Positions 43,027-51,593 of a stretch of DNA of 64,000 nt are shown in pieces; positions within the stretch are counted from its first letter, which is position 1; each line of letters begins with the position of its first letter. The stretch comes from Syntrophorhabdaceae bacterium (GTDB lineage Bacteria; Desulfobacterota; Syntrophorhabdia; Syntrophorhabdales; Syntrophorhabdaceae), in contig JAQVWF010000001.1 in NCBI GenBank assembly GCA_028698615.1, positions 162,897 to 226,896 of the forward strand, written 5' to 3'. Made by a program: the position numbers and the translations under genes. The notes below the pieces were generated by a model. The model ran no database searches. It had not been told where the DNA came from and saw nothing but the letters and a program-made list of their open reading frames with translations.

Positions 43027-44922
43027 TCAGGTCATTTTCTTCTTCGTGAGCAGTATCATGTTCTCTGCGGCCTGTGTTTCGTATCGTTTGGAGTGGGCCA
43101 GTTGGGCGAGGAGGTCTTCGTCGGGATGCTCGAGGAGCAAGACCATTGTGCCTTCAGGCTTCAGGAACGTCATTCCCCGCTTGATGTGTGCCTTTGTCAC
43201 CTCGGGGAGCGGGAAGGGGTCTTCCCATATGTGGGTGAGGGAGGGCTGGACGAAGATATAGTCAAAAGCGCCGTCGACGAGGAAGGGGAACTCGATCTCG
43301 AGGTGAAAGAAACCATTGCGCCTCGCGATGCGCCTTGCTTCGGCAAACCAGTCCTGCGATGTCAGTGAGTTCCATGAGGCATTTTCTGAATCGAGCATGG
43401 CCAGTGCTTCGTGGATCCTTCTTTCATCGACGGCCCTGCTGAAGTAGGTGGACGTTATGAGGTCCATCACGTCGCGTATCCGTTCGCAGTAGAGGTTGAG
43501 TTTTAAGGCTATCTCTTCCTTTACCACCATGTCTTCCTTTATCTTCTCCGAAAGAGAAAAATAGTGGCGGTACATCTGCCTGACATCCGCGAGGATGTCG
43601 AGGGGGTTTTTCGAAAAAAGCCCCGCCTGGTTCTTGATGTCCACATGAGGTGCAATGTCGGCCAGAGACATCCCGATCAATGGGTTGCCGAACCTGTAGT
43701 TGACGGCCTCGGTTCCATAGCGGCCCTTCATTGCACACTGCAGGATGTCGTAGGCCACATGCGATTTCTCAATACCGTAGAGGATCTTTTGAAGGATGTA
43801 TAGCTTGAGGGTTTTTTCATCCTCCCATTGCGCCACGAAGGTGTTCCTGTCACGATAAGGAAGGACGAACGAGAAATAAGCTATGGCGTCCACGAGTTGC
43901 GACGTGATGTTCCCGAAGCCGGGCGTCATATCGAGTATCTTCAACGTGAGAAGCTCCTCTTTCGTCACCTGCCCCGGTTTTGTCCGCAAGAGTATCCTTT
44001 CGAGATCGACGGGAGGAGCCGCACCTTTCTTGTTGAGAAGATAAGATGCTATGTCCGCAAGGTTGAATTCGTCGACGCTGTCGGGGGAGGCGCTTCTGTT
44101 TGCCACGTACACGTTATTTTCTGTGAGGTAGGTTCTCGTAGTGGTGAAAACATCCTCTTCGAAAAGGTCCGAAAGCCCTCCTACGATCCTGGGGAATACC
44201 TCCGTTTTTTTCTTGAAGCCCGCCGTGGCGTTGTGTATGGATACCTTCTTCTCCTGAAGCCGGCTGATGAGGGCCTGACGCTCACCTTCATGGAGGTCGG
44301 GGAGCATCGTTGAAAGCCCGCCGAGCGAAAAGACCTTGCAGAAAAGATTAAGAGCGTCCCTGTCGTTCGCGTCGATGGCCTCCTCCAGGTCGATGGAAAA
44401 TATCCTCGTTTCATAGGCGACGGGTTTCTTCATGAGCATCCATTGCTTGCCGTTGGTGAGGATGCCCCAGGGCGTCTTTGTATTCTTCAGGAAATAGAAA
44501 AGCTGGTAGAGGGGAATGCGATTTTCGAACTCCAGGTAGAAACCGCTGACGCCCTCCTCGAGGTTTCGCCCGAAGCGCTTGAGAAGAAGGACGGCCAGCG
44601 TGTTCTCATAGTATTCCGGCGTGCCCCACAGAGGAGATGTCCTGTCCCGTTGCGCCTCCGTCGCGAAAAGGGCGACATCGGGCCCCTTTATGGAATCATC
44701 GAAGTACTTCGGCTTCGATTCATAGGCGTAGCCAAGTATCTTAAGGATGGGTTTTATGAGGTGGATCTCGGTGTGGATCTCGCTGGCGAACTGCTTGATG
44801 TCCTGAAATTTTGAGAGTATCTCGAGGAGAGAGACATAAACAAGGTCTTCCCCGGGAAGACTGAGGAACTGTTGCAGCCCTCGACGGGATATGAGCGAGT
44901 TACGCACAATGGTTGTCTGCAT
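43027..44922 (-). CDS. Eco57I-like restriction-modification protein with degenerate active sites
   Basis: The 631-residue protein has the architecture of type IIG or PglX-like enzymes. The N-terminal nuclease-like part has GPDVALF (80-86), then VLLLKRFGRN (111-120), where the usual E-x-K is L-x-K. WGILTNGKQWML follows at 152-163. The methyltransferase part has a deviating motif I, DMTPGFGN (331-338, normally DPACGSG), and VQPS (558-561) where NPPY is required. Both activities therefore seem lost. No partner restriction, specificity or BREX genes are nearby. It may have a DNA-binding or regulatory role. Alignment was by eye. Confidence 0.72.
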   Translation of the reverse strand: MQTTIVRNSLISRRGLQQFLSLPGEDLVYVSLLEILSKFQDIKQFASEIHTEIHLIKPILKILGYAYESKPKYFDDSIKGPDVALFATEAQRDRTSPLWGTPEYYENTLAVLLLKRFGRNLEEGVSGFYLEFENRIPLYQLFYFLKNTKTPWGILTNGKQWMLMKKPVAYETRIFSIDLEEAIDANDRDALNLFCKVFSLGGLSTMLPDLHEGERQALISRLQEKKVSIHNATAGFKKKTEVFPRIVGGLSDLFEEDVFTTTRTYLTENNVYVANRSASPDSVDEFNLADIASYLLNKKGAAPPVDLERILLRTKPGQVTKEELLTLKILDMTPGFGNITSQLVDAIAYFSFVLPYRDRNTFVAQWEDEKTLKLYILQKILYGIEKSHVAYDILQCAMKGRYGTEAVNYRFGNPLIGMSLADIAPHVDIKNQAGLFSKNPLDILADVRQMYRHYFSLSEKIKEDMVVKEEIALKLNLYCERIRDVMDLITSTYFSRAVDERRIHEALAMLDSENASWNSLTSQDWFAEARRIARRNGFFHLEIEFPFLVDGAFDYIFVQPSLTHIWEDPFPLPEVTKAHIKRGMTFLKPEGTMVLLLEHPDEDLLAQLAHSKRYETQAAENMILLTKKKMT

Positions 44923-45135
44923 AGGATTGAGAGTAAATAATAAAGGTTTGGAGCTGCTTAGTCAAGGGAAGGAGCGTCTTTTGAGCCCTTTAAGCGTCCT
45001 TTCGAGGACCTTCGGACAAAGTGTTTCGAAGCTTCAATGTTCCGGGGCTTGAAGCTCCCGGTCCATGGACGAGAAAAGTGTGAAATTTTGGCTGCTATCT
45101 ATTATAATTAAGACAAAATAGAAAACGGGGTAGTC

Positions 45136-45627
45136 ATGGGAGATTACGACGACGAAAGACCTGATTGGCGCGAGCTTGATCGCCGCAGGGATAGAAGCAC
45201 TTTTTACGGCAGGCAGGAAAAAGGAGAAGGGAAAAAGAGGGAGGCGCCCAAGGACCGCTGGCAGCAGGGAAGGGTGAAGGACGCCCTGGACAGGCTCTTC
45301 AAGGGAGACAAGGGGACCCCCGAGCACGACAAGCTTTTTGCGAGGCTTCATAACGCTTACGGATCGGAGGCTTTTGCGAAGCAGGCCGAGAAATACATGG
45401 CAAAATACGGTCTGCCCGACGACACGCCGACGCTCATCCTTTTCCTCGATCTCAAGGACAGCGATGTCTGCGGTGCAACCCTGGATAAGCTCCTGGAGCT
45501 CTATGCTTCATTGCCGCCGCGCCAGCAGGAGGATGCCAAGCGGAAGATCTCCATCGCCGCCATGGCTCACAAGGTCAAAGAGGTCCGCATAAAAGCCCAG
45601 GAAACACTCGAGGAACTGGAAGAGTAG
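45136..45627 (+). CDS. Conserved hypothetical protein, helical and charged
   Basis: The 163-residue cytoplasmic protein has a disordered, highly charged first third (about 1-50) and a helical C-terminal part (LDKLLELYASLPPRQQEDAKRK). I recognise no family. A TATAAT (45103-45108) sits upstream with a poor -35. The 213 bases between this gene and the divergent restriction-like gene hold no other feature. No partner is evident. Confidence 0.7.
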   Translation: MGDYDDERPDWRELDRRRDRSTFYGRQEKGEGKKREAPKDRWQQGRVKDALDRLFKGDKGTPEHDKLFARLHNAYGSEAFAKQAEKYMAKYGLPDDTPTLILFLDLKDSDVCGATLDKLLELYASLPPRQQEDAKRKISIAAMAHKVKEVRIKAQETLEELEE

Positions 45628-45745
45628 AAAAACCGTCTCAAGTTTCACGTTTCAAGCAAAAGCCCCGGGCACCATCTGCACTGGTCAGCGATCGTTTTGC
45701 CATCACTATGATTTGTTGTTCTTTTGTCTTTTCCCTGAAACCGTT
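45628..45745. repeat. Intergenic repeat, TTTCA/TGAAAC type
   Basis: CAAGTTTCACGTTTCAAGC (from about 45638) and CCCTGAAACCG (from about 45734) recur with the words of the repeats at 23312 and 37897. It lies between converging genes, where a bidirectional terminator would be useful. Confidence 0.4.
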
Positions 45746-45746
45746 C

Positions 45747-45938
45747 TTATGCGTTCTCCATGACAAACCTTTGGTAGGAACGATCGTAGGAGGCCTCGCC
45801 CTCCTTTGAAAAGAAGCAGCCGGGAAGCTGTTTCTTGCTTCTGTGATACGCCACGCATTCGCAGCATTTTCCTTTACGCGAACAGGAATCATAGGTGCAC
45901 GTGCAGGCGGCCCTGTTTTTCTCCATGGTGCATTCCAT
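45747..45938 (-). CDS. DUF6485-type small cysteine-rich protein
   Basis: The 63-residue protein has seven cysteines in its first half (CTMEKNRAACTCTYDSCSRKGKCC region split over residues 3-27), then a CVAYHR segment. It matches small metal-binding proteins of the DUF6485 kind common in anaerobes, function unknown. The ATG at 45938 with GAGGTGA upstream gives the family length; a longer frame to 46091 is rejected. Confidence 0.75.
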   Translation of the reverse strand: MECTMEKNRAACTCTYDSCSRKGKCCECVAYHRSKKQLPGCFFSKEGEASYDRSYQRFVMENA

Positions 45939-46160
45939 CTTACTCACCTCAGTGTGTATTTGACCAACAGTATATAAAGAAGGTTCCAGAGTTTCAAGGA
46001 TTCGGGGATAGATACCGAAAAAGAGACGGGTAACGGGCAATAGGTCGCAGGAGCCTTCCCTTCCCGTTCGCTGCAGCCCGCCACCCGTCATTATTCTTGG
46101 CCCTTTTTTTCTCTTCCAGAAGTAATACTCCTGTGCAGTGAAAACATGTCAGGGGGAAAC

Positions 46161-46841
46161 ATGATGACAACAATCAAGATAGGTCGTCTCATACAATGTG
46201 TCATCGTCAAGGACCTGCCCGGCAGGGATGCCTACCTCGTCCTCGTCATGGGAACTGATCTGTTGGCCTATCTGCCCAAGAGGTATGCCAGCAGGGAATA
46301 CAGACATGGGGAAGAAACGGTGGCCGCGGTGTTCTTGATGGGAAACGGCAGGGTCTTCCTGAGCCAGAGATCGCCGCAGTATTTCCGCCGCATCACGGAA
46401 GAGGCCCTTTCGCCCATCATACGCGATGGAAGGGTTCGGGTACGAAGGGCGGCCAGCGTGGTAAACGGCGCCTTTGCCAAGGTCTCCATCGAGGGCCTCA
46501 GAAATTACGATCCATTATCAGCTTCGCTTCCTTATCTCGATAAGGTGAAGTCATACACCACCGACACCATCACCATTGTCCGCTATAGCACGAACATGAA
46601 AGAATACATAGTCAATTCCCTCGTCCCGGCACCGGCGGATAAGGTGGTTCAGGTGCTCTATTCGCAGGGTCTTCGGGAAGCCGTAGTGAGGGTGGATCCC
46701 AGGTATTGCGGTTTCTTCGTCGGGAAAGGAGGCGCCAATGTTGCCACCGCCGCCAAGCTTCTCAACGTCAGGATCGTGATAAAGAGCGCCGAGGAGGAAC
46801 CGGCAGGAAAGGAGGACGTTTATGCCGGTGCACGTTACTGA
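46161..46841 (+). CDS. NusA-like S1-KH RNA-binding protein without RNA polymerase domain
   Basis: The 226-residue protein resembles the RNA-binding half of NusA: an S1-like barrel (about 1-70), the FLSQRSPQYFRRI segment matching the NusA LSRTHPEF motif, and two KH domains ending in VGKGGANVATAAKLLNVRIVI (about 186-206). The first KH domain lacks its GxxG loop. The N-terminal polymerase-binding domain of NusA is absent. It might act in transcription elongation or RNA binding independent of NusA. It overlaps the next gene by 20 bases. Start 46161 has an AGGGGG site. Confidence 0.75.
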   Translation: MMTTIKIGRLIQCVIVKDLPGRDAYLVLVMGTDLLAYLPKRYASREYRHGEETVAAVFLMGNGRVFLSQRSPQYFRRITEEALSPIIRDGRVRVRRAASVVNGAFAKVSIEGLRNYDPLSASLPYLDKVKSYTTDTITIVRYSTNMKEYIVNSLVPAPADKVVQVLYSQGLREAVVRVDPRYCGFFVGKGGANVATAAKLLNVRIVIKSAEEEPAGKEDVYAGARY

Positions 46842-47175
46842 CAGGACCGGTTTGGGCGCGAAGGGGTTTGTTATCATCATCATCACGTCTATCGCCTGTT
46901 GTGCTGTCACCGTTGCCGTCTATGACTTTTTCTTCGCGCAGAAGATAGTCGCCGTCGACCTCGTCTCCTCCATCACCCGCCACAAGGAGGACTACGTTGC
47001 GGGAAAGATCACCGCGGGTGAGCTCGTCGACAAGATTGAAAGCCTTGTCGGGCAGCTGGAGAAGAAAAAAAGAAATGAGATTCTTGTCCTCGAAGAGGCC
47101 GTTGCCGGAGACGTGAAACACCACGACCTCGGGTCCACGGGTACGAGAGATGAAGAACATGACCGTGACAGGTAA
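46822..47175 (+). CDS. Single-pass membrane protein, resembles TrbI of F-type transfer systems
   Basis: The 117-residue protein has one N-terminal membrane helix (about 15-37) and a periplasmic tail (VDLVSSITRHKEDYVAGKITAGELVDKIESL, then EILVLEEAVAGD). The helix-plus-tail pattern recalls TrbI/TraW-like proteins of F-type conjugation. No other transfer gene is in the window, so it could be an isolated remnant or only superficially similar. It overlaps the NusA-like gene and is presumably coexpressed. Confidence 0.55.
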   Translation: MPVHVTDRTGLGAKGFVIIIITSIACCAVTVAVYDFFFAQKIVAVDLVSSITRHKEDYVAGKITAGELVDKIESLVGQLEKKKRNEILVLEEAVAGDVKHHDLGSTGTRDEEHDRDR

Positions 47176-47353
47176 CAGCAAGTGGGGCGCGGCGGGTTAC
47201 CCACGTCTTGTCACCAGAAAGGACCGTTCAGGACAGGACATTCCGGAACTTGACATGTTCCGGCGAACACTTTACGCTATTGCGCCGCGACGGTCATGAG
47301 GTGTGCCGCGGCAGCCCGCCTGAGGGCGGCTCTATGGAACGGACGGAGGCGCG

Positions 47354-47575
47354 ATGGACGAGAAGACCGGGAAATGCCCCCATTGCGGGGGGAGCAATAT
47401 CGTACGCGGTGTAACGGTTGACCAGACAGCGGATGCGGGCAGAATAGGGCTTGCTTACAAAACCAAATTTGTGATCATGGGCACCGAGCAGTTCTTCGCC
47501 GATGTCTGTGACGACTGCGGCACCGTCGCCCGGATCTATGTGAAGAAAACGGGCAGGAACTGGTATGTGAAATAA
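47354..47575 (+). CDS. Small zinc-ribbon protein
   Basis: The 73-residue protein has two CxxC knuckles (CPHCGG at about 8-13 and CDDCG at about 52-56) spaced as in a zinc ribbon. A GGAGG-like site precedes the ATG. No function is recognised; proteins of this type may bind nucleic acid or other proteins. The 178 bases upstream contain a short hairpin (CCGGAAC/GTTCCGG near 47245) and no gene. Confidence 0.7.
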   Translation: MDEKTGKCPHCGGSNIVRGVTVDQTADAGRIGLAYKTKFVIMGTEQFFADVCDDCGTVARIYVKKTGRNWYVK

Positions 47576-47945
47576 AGGCAGGTGATGGGAAAGACCTCAC
47601 TGCTGTCCAAAATAATCCCTTTCTCCAACGCCTGATCAGCCGCACCAACGGTCCGGGACAGTCAAAACCCCTGTTCCAAAACGAGGTTGGCCTCTTCCGC
47701 AGTTGGAGCTGGATCTCATACTGCCCGGTATTCAGGAAGCAAGGAGAATGACCAATTGACCAAATTCCAATAACCAAAAAAATAAATACAGGTGCCGCTT
47801 CTCCTCTGGTTGGTATTCTTTTCTTTCAGTCATTGGTGCATTGGTTATTGGTCATTCCGCTCTCCGTGGACTTTCGGAAGGAACATCTCGGGTCTGCCTG
47901 TCCGGTGCCATAAATCTATTTTGGACAGGTATGACCCATTACCCA
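47576..47945. other. Gene-free interval with dispersed-repeat-like sequences
   Basis: These 370 bases lie between two convergent genes. The first part (47590-47745) has even composition and a minus-strand frame without obvious function. The middle holds a long CCAAT/ATTGG palindrome. The end contains ATGACCCATTACCCATTAC, matching words seen near 51540 and 54840. No gene is supported. Confidence 0.5.
47746..47857. repeat. Intergenic palindrome, CCAATAACCAA type
   Basis: The left part contains GAATGACCA and later CAATAACCAA; the right end reads TTGGTTATTGGTCATTC, which is their reverse complement joined. The element could fold into a long hairpin. A weaker relative lies at 25152-25230. Confidence 0.6.
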
Positions 47946-48887
47946 TTACTTCTCTTTCTTCAGAAACCCCCTGATGCTCTCCAGGTAGGTCTCGGGTTCC
48001 TCGAACATGGGGAGGTGTGCACTTTTCTCGAATATCTGCAGGGAAGAGTCGGGTACATGGGAACGATACCATTCCGTTGCCCCCGGCGTTGCTTCATCGT
48101 ACCGGCCAGCCGTAAAAAAGGTGGGCACCCTGATCTCACGAAGCCGGGAGACGCGCTCGTAAGTCTTAAGGTTTCCCGTCGGGTGGAATTCGCTTGGTCC
48201 CCACATGATCCCGTAGATCTCCTGGTTTGACATGTTGAATGCCTGCAAAAGCCCGGGCGGCCATGGGTCAAGGCGGCACAGGTGGCGCTTGAGATATTCC
48301 CCCACGGCCTGTTCATATTCCTTTGAACCGGTTGTGCCTTCCCGTTCGTGGTGCCTGATCACCCGTCGTATCTGTAAAGGCATCTGGAGGATGAGGGCAT
48401 CCGCATCTTCCACCCATCGCTTTACACTGAGGCAAGGGCTCGCGAGGATAAGGCTCTTTACCCCGGCAGGTTTCGTCAGCATGTAATCTACGGCGATCAT
48501 GGTCCCCCAGGAGTGTCCGTAGAGGTGAATATCTTTCAGTTTCAGGGCCGCCCTGACGCGGGAGAGTTCCTCGACGAACCTTTCGATGCGCCACAGCGTC
48601 CTGTCGGCGGGGCGGTCCGACCTGCCGGAGCCTAGCTGGTCATAGAAGATGACGGGCCGGTCCACGGCAAGTTTCTCGAGGGGCTTGAGATAATCACTGG
48701 CGCTGCCCGGCCCCCCGTGAAGAAGAATGACGGGGGTTTCGTTGCCGGAGCCGACGATGCGGTACCATACCCTGCCGCCGGTGACCTCGACGAACCCTTC
48801 ACGCTCGGTGAGGACATCGGCGGCAGGGCATGCGGCAAGGCACAAGACGGCGAGAAGGATGAGCCATACCGCAAAGGCCTTTCTCAT
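47946..48887 (-). CDS. Alpha/beta hydrolase lipoprotein, proline iminopeptidase-like
   Basis: The 313-residue protein begins with a lipoprotein signal (LAVLCLAAC, lipid Cys about residue 20). Its hydrolase core carries the S33-family oxyanion motif HGGPGSASDY, nucleophile GHSWGT, and a late catalytic His in KSAHLPMFEEP. It would cleave N-terminal Pro or act on small esters or amides at the membrane. The start at 48887 is preferred because it opens the signal peptide; 48920 would add a charged extension. It is a single gene. Confidence 0.85.
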   Translation of the reverse strand: MRKAFAVWLILLAVLCLAACPAADVLTEREGFVEVTGGRVWYRIVGSGNETPVILLHGGPGSASDYLKPLEKLAVDRPVIFYDQLGSGRSDRPADRTLWRIERFVEELSRVRAALKLKDIHLYGHSWGTMIAVDYMLTKPAGVKSLILASPCLSVKRWVEDADALILQMPLQIRRVIRHHEREGTTGSKEYEQAVGEYLKRHLCRLDPWPPGLLQAFNMSNQEIYGIMWGPSEFHPTGNLKTYERVSRLREIRVPTFFTAGRYDEATPGATEWYRSHVPDSSLQIFEKSAHLPMFEEPETYLESIRGFLKKEK

Positions 48888-49087
48888 ATATGGTCTGCCC
48901 CGTGTCCTCAAGCGACCCATCGTCTCCTCCTTTTGTCGGCCACTCGTGCCCGTTATGCTTCTTATACCGGTTCTGTCAGTTTCGTGTCAAGAACGCAAAC
49001 CGTCGGCACCGGTTCCTTGCTTTTTGACCACCCCTCATGGTAATCTTGCCCGTCCGCTTAAAATTCGTATTTTCTTCAGGAGGCACT

Positions 49088-49588
49088 ATGGGATTACGCT
49101 ACGACGAGGTGAACGATCATGTCATGGATCTGCTCAAAGAGGTGAGATCACAGGACTTTCCCGAATTGGTGAATGCAAAGATAAAGGTCCTCTTTGACCT
49201 GAAAAAAAGAAAATCCGGCGGCATGGTTGTCCTCGCACGGATCATCAAGACGAACGACCTTGTTCGCCATCTCACCAGGAACGGTGTCGATATCATCGAA
49301 GGATATGATTATATCATCACCCTCGACAAGAAATGCTGGGACAACATCACCGATCTCGACAGAGTAAAGATACTGCGCCATGAACTGAGGCACACCTTCT
49401 TCGACATAGAGGTCGACGACAACCCGTACAAACTTCTCAATCACAGCATCTCCGACTTCTACGAGGAGGTTGAACTCAACAAGAACGACCCCCGCTGGCG
49501 CGAGCGCGTGGCCACTCTCACAGAGGACATCTACGAACAGGAAAAAGAGGCCCGCACGGAGAAGAAAAGGAAAAAGACGAGAGAATAA
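49088..49588 (+). CDS. HExxH putative metallopeptidase, phage-type
   Basis: The 166-residue protein has a zinc-binding HELRH at 98-102 in a helical context (DRVKILRHELRHTFFD) and resembles small putative phage metallopeptidases. A strong AGGAGG site precedes the ATG at 49088. The C-terminus is a charged helix (EKEARTEKKRKKTRE). No phage genes adjoin it, so it may be a domesticated piece. The third metal ligand is not certain. Confidence 0.75.
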   Translation: MGLRYDEVNDHVMDLLKEVRSQDFPELVNAKIKVLFDLKKRKSGGMVVLARIIKTNDLVRHLTRNGVDIIEGYDYIITLDKKCWDNITDLDRVKILRHELRHTFFDIEVDDNPYKLLNHSISDFYEEVELNKNDPRWRERVATLTEDIYEQEKEARTEKKRKKTRE

Positions 49589-49647
49589 GGGATTTAAAAA
49601 ACCGTCTCACACCGCCCCGTCGTTGAGGGGACTGAAAGAGAAAGCTA

Positions 49648-49689
49648 GCGGCCTGACCCCGGGACCAGCCAGGGTCAGGCCGCATTTTT
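49648..49689 (+). terminator. Strong intrinsic terminator after the metallopeptidase gene
   Basis: A perfect 12-base GC-rich stem (GCGGCCTGACCC and GGGTCAGGCCGC) with a 12-base loop is followed by ATTTTTG. It isolates the Fe-S scaffold operon from upstream transcription. Confidence 0.85.
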
Positions 49690-49825
49690 GCACAATGTTA
49701 TCCTTCGTAACTTCGAGTTGTAATCATCCCATGACATCGGTACCGCTAAGGTTGTATAATATAGCCGTGCCTCACGAATCGCACTGATTGAACCGCAATA
49801 AACCAACACAGGAGGATATACTCTT

Positions 49826-50518
49826 ATGATGTACTCGCAGGAAGTGGAGAAGATGTGCTCCGTGACCAAGGGAGCGAACCATGGCCCCGCGGCGATACCG
49901 CAGGAAGGCAAGTGGACACAGGTAAAGGAAGTTAAGGATATATGCGCTTTTACGCACGGGATAGGGTGGTGCGCGCCGCAGCAGGGGGCCTGCAAGTTGA
50001 CCCTCAATGTCAAGGACGGGATCATCGAAGAGGCATTGGTGGAGGCGATTGGTTGCTCGGGCATGACCCACTCTGCCGCCATGTGTGCCGAGATCTTGCC
50101 CGGGAAAACGATACTTGAGGCGTTGAATACGGACCTTGTGTGCGATGCTATCAATACGGCAATGAGGGAACTTTTCCTCCAGATAGTCTACGGGAGAAGC
50201 CAGTCCGCCTTTTCCGAAGGCGGACTGGCGATAGGCGCCGGGCTTGAGGACCTCGGGAAGGGACTGCGGAGCCAGGTGGCCACGATGTACGGCACAGTGG
50301 CCAAGGGGCCCAGGTACCTGGAAATGGCCGAGGGCTACGTGAGGAAGATCGCCCTCGATGAGAACAGCGAAATAATCGGCTACGAATTCGTGAGCCTGGG
50401 AAGAATGATGGAGATGATAGCCAAGGGCATGGATGCCAACGAGGCCCTTCAGAAGGCTTCCGGAAAATACGGAAGGGTTGACGAAGCCGTGAAGTTGATC
50501 GACCCGAGACATGAATAA
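49826..50518 (+). CDS. IscU/NifU-like iron-sulfur cluster assembly scaffold protein
   Basis: The 230-residue protein resembles the scaffold-like partners found beside GGGtGRT proteins in anaerobes. Cysteines occur in CAFTHGIGWCAPQQGAC (about residues 39-55) and in EAIGCSGMTHSAAMC (about 72-86), suitable for building or holding a cluster. An AGGAGG site lies upstream. The GGGtGRT gene follows 14 bases later. The pair is conserved in many anaerobes, but its target is not known. Confidence 0.8.
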   Translation: MMYSQEVEKMCSVTKGANHGPAAIPQEGKWTQVKEVKDICAFTHGIGWCAPQQGACKLTLNVKDGIIEEALVEAIGCSGMTHSAAMCAEILPGKTILEALNTDLVCDAINTAMRELFLQIVYGRSQSAFSEGGLAIGAGLEDLGKGLRSQVATMYGTVAKGPRYLEMAEGYVRKIALDENSEIIGYEFVSLGRMMEMIAKGMDANEALQKASGKYGRVDEAVKLIDPRHE

Positions 50519-50532
50519 GGAGGGATGACGAT

Positions 50533-51531
50533 ATGGCACTTTTCGAGAACTACGACAGAAGGATCGGGCTGATCAACGCCACGCTGAATAAATACGGCAT
50601 CACATCTATCGAGGAAGCGAAGAAGATCTGTGACAGCAAGGGCGTGGATCCATACAAGATCGCAAAGGAAACCCAGCCGATATGCTTTGAGAATGTTGGC
50701 TGGGCTTACATCGTCGGCGCATCCATAGCCATTAAGAGGGGCTGCACGAAAGCGGCGGATGCCGCCGAGGCCATCGGTGAAGGGCTGCAGGCATTCTGCA
50801 TTCCCGGCTCCGTTGCAGATGACAGAAAAGTTGGCCTGGGACACGGGAACCTGGCTGCCATGCTTTTGAGGGAAGACACCAGATGTTTCGCATTTCTCGC
50901 GGGACACGAGTCGTTTGCCGCCGCCGAAGGCGCTATCGGCATTGCCAAGTCGGCAAACAAGGTGAGGCACCAGCCCCTGCAGGTTGTCCTGAACGGGCTC
51001 GGGAAGGACGCGGCACAGATCATCTCCCGGATAAACGGGTTCACCTACGTGAGAACGAAATTCGATTACCATTCGGGAAAGCTCGAGATCGTGGAAAGCC
51101 GGCCCTATTCAAAAGGTGACAAGGCGGCGGTGAGATGCTACGGCGCCGATGACGTCCGTGAGGGTGTCGCCATTATGCACCATGAAAAAGTGGATGTTTC
51201 CATCACCGGGAATTCAACGAATCCGACGCGCTTCCAGCACCCCGTCGCAGGCACATACAAAAAAGAGTGCAACGGGGCGAACCGGAAATATTTCTCAGTC
51301 GCTTCGGGAGGCGGCACGGGCAGGACCCTCCATCCCGACAACATGGCCGCGGGCCCGGCTTCATACGGCATGACGGACACGATGGGCCGGATGCACTCCG
51401 ACGCGCAGTTCGCAGGTTCATCGTCGGTGCCGGCGCATGTGGAGATGATGGGTTTTCTCGGCATGGGCAACAACCCCATGGTAGGCGCAACCGTCGCGGT
51501 GGCGGTGGCGGTAGAACAGGCGGGGAAGTAA
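50533..51531 (+). CDS. GGGtGRT protein
   Basis: The 332-residue protein carries the name-giving motif GGGTGRT (in FSVASGGGTGRTLHPDNMA) and the C-terminal HVEMMGFLGMGNNPMVGATVAVAVAVEQAG of this family. Its function is unknown; it is regularly found beside an IscU-like scaffold gene, as here, suggesting a role in Fe-S handling. Cysteines at about residues 28, 44 and 65 might contact the partner's cluster. Confidence 0.88.
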   Translation: MALFENYDRRIGLINATLNKYGITSIEEAKKICDSKGVDPYKIAKETQPICFENVGWAYIVGASIAIKRGCTKAADAAEAIGEGLQAFCIPGSVADDRKVGLGHGNLAAMLLREDTRCFAFLAGHESFAAAEGAIGIAKSANKVRHQPLQVVLNGLGKDAAQIISRINGFTYVRTKFDYHSGKLEIVESRPYSKGDKAAVRCYGADDVREGVAIMHHEKVDVSITGNSTNPTRFQHPVAGTYKKECNGANRKYFSVASGGGTGRTLHPDNMAAGPASYGMTDTMGRMHSDAQFAGSSSVPAHVEMMGFLGMGNNPMVGATVAVAVAVEQAGK

Positions 51532-51593
51532 TGGGACAGGCCATGGGTAACGGGTGATGGGGGAGAGCCCCTTAGCTTTGGAAGGTTCTGGGG

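Noticed and set aside
47475..47777. Minus-strand reading frame of 100 codons overlapping the zinc-ribbon gene
   Set aside because: It overlaps a better-supported gene on the opposite strand, ends in Arg/Ser-rich shadow sequence and has no ribosome-binding site.
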